DNA of 5,689 nucleotides from Oscillospiraceae bacterium (GTDB lineage: Bacteria; Bacillota; Clostridia; UMGS1883), in contig SVJI01000094.1 in the NCBI GenBank assembly GCA_015069065.1, positions 1 through 5,689 of the forward strand, given 5' to 3'. Positions within the stretch are counted from its first letter, which is position 1. Each line of letters starts with the position of its first letter. Shown here piece by piece: positions 1 through 4,520 of this stretch. The notes under the pieces are model-generated. The model was not told the DNA's origin. It did no database searches and saw only the letters and a list, made by a program, of their open reading frames with translations. The position numbers and the translations under genes are program-made.

Positions 1-47
1 TTGGCAGTGCCGTTGCTGCAGGTGTGTTCCTTGCTCTCTTTAAGTAA
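1..47 (+). CDS. oadB: C-terminal end of sodium-ion decarboxylase beta subunit (partial)
   Basis: Only the last 14 codons are present, reading GSAVAAGVFLALFK followed by TAA at 45-47; the first two bases finish a codon that lies outside the window. The GSAVAAGV stretch followed by a hydrophobic tail resembles the C-terminus of the membrane beta subunits of sodium-translocating decarboxylases (OadB, GcdB and MmdB type), which carry the decarboxylation step and Na+ export. The assignment is supported by the gene 65 bases downstream, which encodes a carboxyltransferase subunit of the same complex. Which member of the family this is cannot be read from 14 residues; oxaloacetate decarboxylase is inferred from the neighbour. 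No terminator is visible between the two genes, so they are probably one operon. Confidence 0.7.
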   Translation, partial: GSAVAAGVFLALFK

Positions 48-112
48 TGCCAGAGGGTGTATAAAAATGCATCAGGTACTGTGTAAATTCTTTTTAGAAA
101 GGAATAACTATC

Positions 113-1519
113 ATGGAAAATAAAAGACCGGTAAAAATTACCGAAACAATTCTTCGTGACGCACATCAGTCGCTTATTGCTACCCGTATGACTACAGAGG
201 AAATGCTGGGTGCCGTAGAGCTTCTTGATAAGGTTGGATTCAACGCTTTGGAAGCATGGGGCGGTGCAACATTTGACAGCTGTCTGCGTTTCTTAAAGGA
301 AGACCCATGGGAAAGACTCAGAAAGATTAAGGATAAGGCTAAGAATACTCCTCTCCAGATGCTTTTCCGTGGTCAGAACATACTTGGTTACCGTCACTAC
401 GGCGATGATGTTGTAGAATATTTCGTACAGAAATCAATCGCAAACGGTATCGATATTATCAGAATTTTTGACGCACTTAATGATGTGCGTAATCTTCGTA
501 CAGCTATAGAGGCTACAATAAAGGAAAAAGGTCATGTACAGGCTGCAATTTCATACACTATCAGCCCTGTTCATACGAATGAAACCTTTATCAACATGGC
601 TAAAGAGCTTGAGAACATGGGCGCAAGCTCCATCTGTATCAAGGATATGGCAGGTCTTTTGACACCTTACAATGCATACGACCTTGTAAAGGGTATGAAA
701 GAGACTGTTAAAATCCCGATTGAGCTTCACACTCATTATACAAGCGGTATTGCTTCAATGACATATCTCAAGGCTATTGAGGCAGGTGTGGACATTGTTG
801 ACTGTGCTATGTCACCCCTTTCCATGGGTACAAGTCAGCCTGCTACAGAGCCCCTTGTAGCGACTTTAGAGGGAACACAGTATGATACAGGTCTTGACCT
901 CAATCTTCTTAGTGAGATTGCTGACTATTTCAGACCTATCCGTGAGAAGTATATTGAAAACGGAACACTCAATCCCAAGGCGCTTGCAGTTGATGTTAAC
1001 ACGCTTAAGTATCAGGTTCCCGGCGGTATGCTGTCAAACCTTATTTCTCAGCTTAAGCAGCTGGGTGCAGAGGATAAGTTCCAGGAGGTTCTCAAGGAGG
1101 TTCCCCGCGTTCGTGAGGATGCAGGCTATCCGCCCCTTGTAACACCTACCAGCCAGATTGTAGGCTCTCAGGCAGTATTTAATGTCGTTCTCGGAGAAAG
1201 ATATAAGAACGTTACCAAGGAGTTCCGCGGTATGGTAAAGGGTGAATACGGAAGAACACCTGTTGAAATCAGCGAAGAATTTGCAAAGAAGATTCTCGGC
1301 GATGAAGAGCGTATTACAGGAAGACCTGCTGACAATATTCCCAACGAGCTTGATAAATTCAGAAGCGAAATCAATGAATATATCGAGCAGGACGAGGATG
1401 TTCTCAGCTACGCACTGTTCGGACAGGTTGCTACAAAGTTCTTTGAGTATCGTCAGGGACAGAAGTATAAGCTTGACCCCACACTTGCAGATAAGGAAAA
1501 TAAGGTTCATCCTATGTGA
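113..1519 (+). CDS. oadA: Oxaloacetate decarboxylase alpha subunit, carboxyltransferase domain only
   Basis: This 468-residue protein belongs to the DRE-TIM barrel carboxyltransferases (OadA, pyruvate carboxylase subunit B, transcarboxylase 5S). These transfer CO2 between oxaloacetate or pyruvate and a biotin group, here probably feeding the membrane beta subunit that exports Na+. Visible hallmarks are ETILRDAHQS (residues 11-20, with metal ligand Asp16), CIKDMAG (175-181, with Lys177 as the expected carboxylated lysine), LHTHYTSG (205-212, with metal-ligand histidines 206 and 208) and QVPGGMLSNL (301-310). The C-terminal conserved domain continues to about residue 450. The protein ends at KVHPM without the linker and AMKM biotinyl domain found in full-length OadA of about 590 residues, so biotin must sit on a separate subunit. 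The start is supported by AGAAAGGA at 96-103, nine bases before ATG. PycB is the main alternative name; the beta subunit upstream favours decarboxylase. Confidence 0.9.
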   Translation: MENKRPVKITETILRDAHQSLIATRMTTEEMLGAVELLDKVGFNALEAWGGATFDSCLRFLKEDPWERLRKIKDKAKNTPLQMLFRGQNILGYRHYGDDVVEYFVQKSIANGIDIIRIFDALNDVRNLRTAIEATIKEKGHVQAAISYTISPVHTNETFINMAKELENMGASSICIKDMAGLLTPYNAYDLVKGMKETVKIPIELHTHYTSGIASMTYLKAIEAGVDIVDCAMSPLSMGTSQPATEPLVATLEGTQYDTGLDLNLLSEIADYFRPIREKYIENGTLNPKALAVDVNTLKYQVPGGMLSNLISQLKQLGAEDKFQEVLKEVPRVREDAGYPPLVTPTSQIVGSQAVFNVVLGERYKNVTKEFRGMVKGEYGRTPVEISEEFAKKILGDEERITGRPADNIPNELDKFRSEINEYIEQDEDVLSYALFGQVATKFFEYRQGQKYKLDPTLADKENKVHPM

Positions 1520-1544
1520 TGATGGTGAAAACCAGATAGCATAG

Positions 1545-1575
1545 AACCCGGTACCGTTTTGGTATCGGGTTTTTA
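1545..1575 (+). terminator. Intrinsic terminator of the decarboxylase operon
   Basis: AACCCGGTACC (1545-1555) pairs with GGTATCGGGTT (1561-1571) as an 11-bp stem with one G-U pair and a five-base loop. A run of T (1570-1574) follows. It lies 25 bases after the oadA stop codon and separates the decarboxylase unit from the T-box transcript. Confidence 0.9.
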
Positions 1576-1627
1576 TGCATAATTAAGACATAAAAGTTGT
1601 GGTTTCAAGAAATTTTTTAAAAAACCC

Positions 1628-1656
1628 TTGACTTTATCACTCTAAAGCATTAAAAT
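1628..1656 (+). promoter_or_regulatory. Sigma-A type promoter of the T-box/symporter transcript
   Basis: TTGACT (1628-1633) and TAAAAT (1651-1656) are separated by exactly 17 bases, matching the vegetative sigma factor consensus at five of six positions in each box. A TTTTTTAAAAAA tract (1613-1624) lies just upstream and could act as an UP-element or bend. Transcription is expected to begin near 1663, about 15 bases before the first paired base of T-box stem I. Confidence 0.85.
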
Positions 1657-1762
1657 ATAAGCAAGTAAATAATTAAATGCGTTTGAACAGGAAGAAGTAG
1701 GTGTAGTTGTAACCTGGAGAGAGTTGCCGTTTGGTGCGAGGCAATGGGGAGACTGTATTGAA

Positions 1763-1765
1763 TAC
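1763..1765 (+). promoter_or_regulatory. T-box specifier codon UAC (Tyr)
   Basis: UAC directly follows the GAA of the loop E motif on the 3' side of the specifier loop and is followed by A1766, matching the conserved purine after T-box specifiers. The antiterminator bulge reads TGGT, whose last base would pair with discriminator A73, the base expected in bacterial tRNA-Tyr. Shifting the frame by one gives ACA (Thr) followed by U, which breaks the purine rule, so Tyr is preferred. Confidence 0.75.
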
Positions 1766-1890
1766 ATCCTGTGAGCAGTGCACCGAAAGAAAGTTTTGCT
1801 TTCAAGTAGGCTGCAACGGGCGTTCCCGTTATAGGACAAAAGTGTTGATTGACACTTTATAAGGCTGTTGTCGTGAGACAGCGGTAAACT

Positions 1891-1921
1891 GAGGTGGTAC
1901 CACGGATTTTATTCCGTCCTC
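1891..1921 (+). promoter_or_regulatory. T-box antiterminator helix
   Basis: GAGG (1891-1894) pairs with CCTC (1918-1921) and ACGGA (1902-1906) pairs with TCCGT (1913-1917), leaving the seven-base bulge TGGTACC (1895-1901) that should bind the tRNA NCCA end. Its 3' half overlaps the terminator's 5' arm, so the two folds exclude each other. Confidence 0.92.
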
Positions 1922-1950
1922 TGAATTTTAAATTCGGGGACGGTTTTTTT
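1914..1950 (+). terminator. T-box regulated intrinsic terminator
   Basis: CCGTCCTC (1914-1921) pairs with GGGGACGG (1936-1943), including one T-G pair. The helix continues as GAATT/AATTC (1923-1927, 1931-1935) past a bulged T1922 to a three-base loop. Seven T residues (1944-1950) follow. This is the default OFF structure when charged tRNA is abundant. Confidence 0.93.
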
Positions 1951-1986
1951 ACTGTATAGGAATTTGCGTTCCTATACAGTAAAAAA
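1945..1986 (+). repeat. 18-bp perfect inverted repeat abutting the T-box terminator
   Basis: TTTTTTACTGTATAGGAA (1945-1962) is perfectly complementary to TTCCTATACAGTAAAAAA (1969-1986) around the six-base spacer TTTGCG. The left arm shares six T residues with the U-tract of the T-box terminator. In RNA this would be an 18-bp hairpin formed only in read-through transcripts. It could be the end of a dispersed palindromic element or an extra leader structure; the window alone cannot decide. Confidence 0.85.
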
Positions 1987-1998
1987 TATTTGATTTTA

Positions 1999-2044
1999 TG
2001 CCGTGCGAGAATTTCCTCGCTATGCTCGGAAAACGCACATGGCA
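1999..2044 (+). repeat. Imperfect hairpin-forming inverted repeat
   Basis: TGCC (1999-2002) pairs with GGCA (2041-2044), GTGCG (2003-2007) with CGCAC (2034-2038) and TTTCC (2012-2016) with GGAAA (2028-2032), with a two-base bulge and a small internal loop. It is the second of three consecutive palindromes between the T-box terminator and the symporter. No T-run follows, so it is not a typical terminator. Confidence 0.65.
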
Positions 2045-2045
2045 C

Positions 2046-2096
2046 AACAAAGCGATTATCTCCGCGCTGTAGGCTCAGCGACGGAGTCGCTTTGTT
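2046..2096 (+). repeat. Long hairpin-forming inverted repeat
   Basis: AACAAAGCGA (2046-2055) pairs perfectly with TCGCTTTGTT (2087-2096). Beyond a four-base bulge (2056-2059), CTCCG (2060-2064) pairs with CGGAG (2082-2086) and CGCTG (2065-2069) with CAGCG (2076-2080) around loop TAGGCT. That gives about 20 base pairs ending 14 bases before the symporter ribosome binding site. It lacks a terminator T-run. It may be part of a repeated mobile palindromic element or an RNA stabiliser; both are inference. Confidence 0.8.
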
Positions 2097-2110
2097 CTTT
2101 GTCCTCAAAA

Positions 2111-2118
2111 AGAAAGGA
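2111..2118 (+). promoter_or_regulatory. Ribosome binding site that sets the symporter start
   Basis: AGAAAGGA (2111-2118) overlaps an in-frame ATG at 2118, which therefore cannot be its start. The next ATG, at 2127, lies eight bases downstream, a normal distance and nearly the same arrangement as the oadA site. This argues for MALKIG as the N-terminus instead of MFFMALKIG. Confidence 0.85.
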
Positions 2119-2126
2119 TGTTTTTT

Positions 2127-3662
2127 ATGGCATTAAAAATTGGTATGCTGGTAGTCTTTTTTGCAGTTATGGTCGCAGTCGGACTTTACTGCAGGAAAAA
2201 TTCAACAGACGTAGCAGGGTTTGTACTCGGCGGCAGAAGCGTTGGCCCATGGCTGACAGCATTTGCGTATGGTACGTCTTACTTCTCTGCAGTAATTTTT
2301 GTAGGATATGCAGGTCAGTTCGGTTGGAAATTCGGCATTGCCTCCACTTGGATTGGTATAGGCAATGCAATTTTGGGCTCACTGCTTGCATGGGTTGTAC
2401 TTGGCAGGAGAACACGCCTCATGTCGCAGCATCTTGAAAGTGCGACCATGCCTGAGTTTTTCGGCAAAAGGTATATGAGTCCTGCGCTTAAAATCGTGGC
2501 ATCTGTGATTGTTTTCATTTTTCTGATTCCATACACAGCATCACTCTACAACGGATTGTCCAGACTTTTCTCCATGGCATTTCCGGGAATTGATTATTCA
2601 GTATGCGTTATAATAATGGCAATTCTTACAGGCGTGTATGTAATTGCAGGTGGATACATGGCTACTGCAATAAATGACTTTATTCAGGGTGTAATCATGC
2701 TTGTGGGAATTACGGCAGTAATTGCTGCAGTGCTTACAAAAAACGGAGGATTCATGGCGGCACTGGATGGACTTGCGAAAGTGGAGAGCAGCAGCCCCGG
2801 TGCTTACAACTCTTTCTTCGGACCTGACCCGTTAGGATTATTCTTTGTGGTAATTCTTACCTCGCTGGGAACGTGGGGGCTTCCGCAGATGGTACAGAAG
2901 TTCTATGCTATTAAAAGCGAAAAGGATATTGACAAGGGTACGATTATTTCTACATTGTTTGCCGTTGTAGTTGCAGGCGGATGCTATTTTCTTGGCGGCT
3001 TCGGCAGACTTTTCTCCGACAAACTTGACGTTGTAAACGGTACTCCAAAGGGTGGATTTGATGCGATCATCCCTACCATGCTCGAGAATCTGCCCAATGT
3101 TATCATCGCAGTAGTAATTGTCCTTGTCCTTTCAGCGTCCATGTCAACGCTTTCATCCCTTGTTCTGGCATCAAGTTCTACTTTGACACTGGATATGATA
3201 AAGGGACACCTTGTAAAAAATATGTCTGAAAAGAAACAAGTATTTATTATGCGCGTGCTTATAGTTGTATTTATTGTGATTTCTGCATTTATAGCACTTA
3301 ATAAGGACAAGCTCGGCTACATAGCAGACATGATGGGTATTTCATGGGGAGCACTCGCAGGTGCATTTTTAGCACCGTTCCTGTACGGTCTGTACTGGAA
3401 AGGGACGAGCAGACTTTCAGTCTGGGTAAGCTTTATTTTTGGTTCAGGAATTATGATACTCAATATGCTTGCACGTCCGTTTTTCCCGCTGCTTCTTCAG
3501 TCACCGATTAACTGCGGTGTTATTGCAATGTTGGGTGGGCTTATAATAGTTCCTGTGGTAAGCCTTATCACTCCCAAGCTTCCTGAAAAGGAGCTTGACA
3601 GTATGTTTGAGTGCTACAATGAACAGGTTACGGTTTCTGCAAAGGAATCGTTAGGTCATTGA
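2127..3662 (+). CDS. Sodium:solute symporter (SSS family), predicted tyrosine-responsive transporter
   Basis: This 511-residue, highly hydrophobic protein has about a dozen membrane segments and belongs to the Na+/solute symporter family of PutP and PanF. Family features are FVLGGRSVGPW (32-42), GTSYFSAVIFVGYAG (49-63), GGYMATAINDFIQG (175-188) with Asp184, and VLSASMSTLSS (334-344), where Ser340 and Thr341 match the Na2-site pair of E. coli PutP. The acidic residue of PutP's second helix (Asp55) has no counterpart here, so proline should not be assumed as substrate. The C-terminal tail after about residue 483 is short and polar. The gene is monocistronic between its T-box leader and a strong terminator. 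The UAC T-box suggests import of tyrosine or a related metabolite, an inference from regulation only. The start is chosen from the ribosome binding site spacing; an ATG three codons upstream is the alternative. Confidence 0.88.
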   Translation: MALKIGMLVVFFAVMVAVGLYCRKNSTDVAGFVLGGRSVGPWLTAFAYGTSYFSAVIFVGYAGQFGWKFGIASTWIGIGNAILGSLLAWVVLGRRTRLMSQHLESATMPEFFGKRYMSPALKIVASVIVFIFLIPYTASLYNGLSRLFSMAFPGIDYSVCVIIMAILTGVYVIAGGYMATAINDFIQGVIMLVGITAVIAAVLTKNGGFMAALDGLAKVESSSPGAYNSFFGPDPLGLFFVVILTSLGTWGLPQMVQKFYAIKSEKDIDKGTIISTLFAVVVAGGCYFLGGFGRLFSDKLDVVNGTPKGGFDAIIPTMLENLPNVIIAVVIVLVLSASMSTLSSLVLASSSTLTLDMIKGHLVKNMSEKKQVFIMRVLIVVFIVISAFIALNKDKLGYIADMMGISWGALAGAFLAPFLYGLYWKGTSRLSVWVSFIFGSGIMILNMLARPFFPLLLQSPINCGVIAMLGGLIIVPVVSLITPKLPEKELDSMFECYNEQVTVSAKESLGH

Positions 3663-3691
3663 TATAGGCATAGGCTGATTTCTAAACCGAT

Positions 3692-3746
3692 AGATTTAAA
3701 AGGTCGCGGAAAAATGGTTATCATTTTATCGCGGCCTTTTAAATTT
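3692..3746 (+). terminator. Long intrinsic terminator after the symporter
   Basis: A stem runs from 3692-3708 with 3730-3746 (core AAAAGGTCGCG with CGCGGCCTTTT, one T-G pair). It continues inward through G3709-T3729 and AAAATG/CATTTT (3711-3716, 3722-3727) to loop GTTAT, with a single A-A mismatch. The CCTTTTAAATTT right arm supplies the U-rich tail. The A-rich left arm could give termination on the opposite strand as well. Confidence 0.88.
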
Positions 3747-3757
3747 AATAAAATTAG

Positions 3758-3786
3758 TTGAAATAAATATTTCACAGTGATATAAT
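3758..3786 (+). promoter_or_regulatory. Sigma-A promoter with extended -10 for the two-component operon
   Basis: TTGAAA (3758-3763) and a perfect TATAAT (3781-3786) are separated by 17 bases, and TG at 3778-3779 forms an extended -10 (TGATATAAT). Transcription should start near 3793, leaving a leader of about 37 bases before the regulator ATG. The near-consensus match predicts a strong basal promoter. Confidence 0.88.
3768..3784. promoter_or_regulatory. Quasi-palindrome overlapping the -10 box, possible operator
   Basis: TATTTCACAGTGATATA is symmetric about A3776 (TCAC/GTGA plus TAT/ATA) with one mismatched pair. It occupies the promoter spacer and the first bases of the -10, a position where a bound protein would block RNA polymerase. 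OmpR-type regulators usually bind direct repeats, so a different repressor would be more likely. A chance AT-rich palindrome cannot be excluded. Confidence 0.3.
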
Positions 3787-3829
3787 ATATATGAAAAATT
3801 CTTTTAATTTATAAAGGGGTTATGTACCG

Positions 3830-4513
3830 ATGAAAATATTGATTGTTGATGATGAAAAACTGCTTGTAAAGGGTATTAAATTCAACCTTGAACAGGACGG
3901 GTATGAAACGGAAACTGCCTATGACGGAGAGGAGGCGCTCAAGCTCGCGCGTGATAAGAGTATATCCCTTATCATCCTCGACTTAATGCTGCCTAATATT
4001 GACGGTCTTACCGTGTGCCAGAAAATAAGGGAGTTTTCCTCCGTTCCGATTATTATGCTGACAGCCAAAACAGAGGATATGGACAAAATTCTGGGACTTG
4101 AATACGGTGCTGACGATTACCTGACGAAGCCTTTCAACATTCTGGAGCTTAAGGCGAGGATTAAGGCGATACTCCGCAGAGTCACAAACCAGAATTCAGT
4201 AGGGGTAAAGCCTGTTGTAAGCGCTGGGGGTATAGAGCTTGACTACAATCTTCGCAGAGTGAAGATTGAGAACAAGACGATAGAACTCACTGCAAAGGAA
4301 TTTGACCTGTGCGACTTATTCGTATCAAATCCGGGAAAGGTTTATTCCAGAGAAAATCTGCTTGATATAGTATGGGGGTATGATTACCCCGGTGACATAA
4401 GAACGGTTGACGTGCATGTAAGGCGCCTGCGTGAAAAGATTGAACCCGATGCAGCAGCACCCACATATATCCTGACCAAGTGGGGGGTTGGTTATTATTT
4501 TAAGGAAAATTAA
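3830..4513 (+). CDS. OmpR/PhoB-family response regulator (WalR-like)
   Basis: This 227-residue cytoplasmic protein has a receiver domain (about 1-118) with acidic pocket Asp7/Asp8, phosphoacceptor Asp51 in LIILDLMLPNIDG, Thr78 in IIMLTAK and Lys100 in LTKPF. A linker follows, then a winged-helix DNA-binding domain (about 130-225) with ELTAKEFDL, the recognition-helix stretch DIRTVDVHVRRLREKIE and the terminal GVGYYF wing. Length and layout are those of a complete family member. The WGYDYPGD...TVDVHVRRLREKIE block resembles WalR/YycF and PhoP of Gram-positive bacteria, but the genes usually linked to walR are not visible, so no symbol is assigned. AAAGGGG (3813-3819) lies ten bases before the ATG. 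The histidine kinase gene starts seven bases after the stop, giving a two-gene operon behind its own strong promoter. Its target genes are unknown. Confidence 0.93.
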   Translation: MKILIVDDEKLLVKGIKFNLEQDGYETETAYDGEEALKLARDKSISLIILDLMLPNIDGLTVCQKIREFSSVPIIMLTAKTEDMDKILGLEYGADDYLTKPFNILELKARIKAILRRVTNQNSVGVKPVVSAGGIELDYNLRRVKIENKTIELTAKEFDLCDLFVSNPGKVYSRENLLDIVWGYDYPGDIRTVDVHVRRLREKIEPDAAAPTYILTKWGVGYYFKEN

Positions 4514-4520
4514 AGAGGGA

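Larger units (their letters stand above)
1678..1950 (+). promoter_or_regulatory. T-box riboswitch (tRNA-sensing leader), predicted tyrosine specific
   Basis: This is a complete transcription-attenuating T-box. Stem I closes through 1678-1683 with 1777-1782. A GA/GAG kink-turn-like step follows, then ACAGG (1687-1691) with CCTGT (1768-1772). The specifier loop has AGTA (1696-1699) facing GAA (1760-1762), the loop E signature. The upper stem pairs 1700-1707 with 1752-1759. An AGAGAG element (1718-1723) precedes the apical hairpin TTGCC/GGCAA (1724-1728, 1740-1744). A small hairpin (1789-1803), an AGTAGG element with AACGGG/CCCGTT (1815-1820, 1825-1830) and a stem III-like hairpin AAAGTGT/ACACTTT (1839-1845, 1852-1858) follow. 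The diagnostic T-box GAGGTGGTACCACGG is at 1891-1905. Uncharged tRNA binding should favour the antiterminator and turn on the downstream symporter. Structures were paired by eye, not by energy calculation. Confidence 0.95.

Noticed and set aside
48..112. Possible promoter or terminator between the beta and alpha subunit genes
   Set aside because: No paired -35/-10 boxes and no hairpin with a T-run were seen; only the ribosome binding site is supported.
1034..1510. Open frame of 158 codons on the - strand inside oadA
   Set aside because: It lies antisense to well-conserved carboxyltransferase motifs and shows no family features of its own.
1763..1767. Reading the T-box specifier as ACA (Thr) at 1764-1766
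   Set aside because: The base after it would be U, not the conserved purine, and it would sit one base too far from the loop E GAA.
2046..2096. Long hairpin as a terminator of the T-box transcript
   Set aside because: No T-run follows the right arm; the sequence continues as TCTTTGTCC into the ribosome binding site. Full termination here would also silence the symporter.
1857..2108. Open frame of 83 codons on the - strand across the T-box and hairpins
   Set aside because: It covers the T-box terminator and all three inverted repeats, has no convincing ribosome binding site, and its composition follows the palindromes. It is explained by the RNA structures on the + strand.
2003..2437. Open frame of 144 codons on the + strand beginning with GTG
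   Set aside because: It starts within a hairpin and runs out of frame through the symporter N-terminus, whose frame is clearly the coding one.
3822..3833. Mini-frame ATGTACCGATGA overlapping the regulator start
   Set aside because: Its ATG lies only two bases from the AAAGGGG ribosome binding site, which is better placed for ATG 3830. A three-codon frame of this kind occurs easily by chance.
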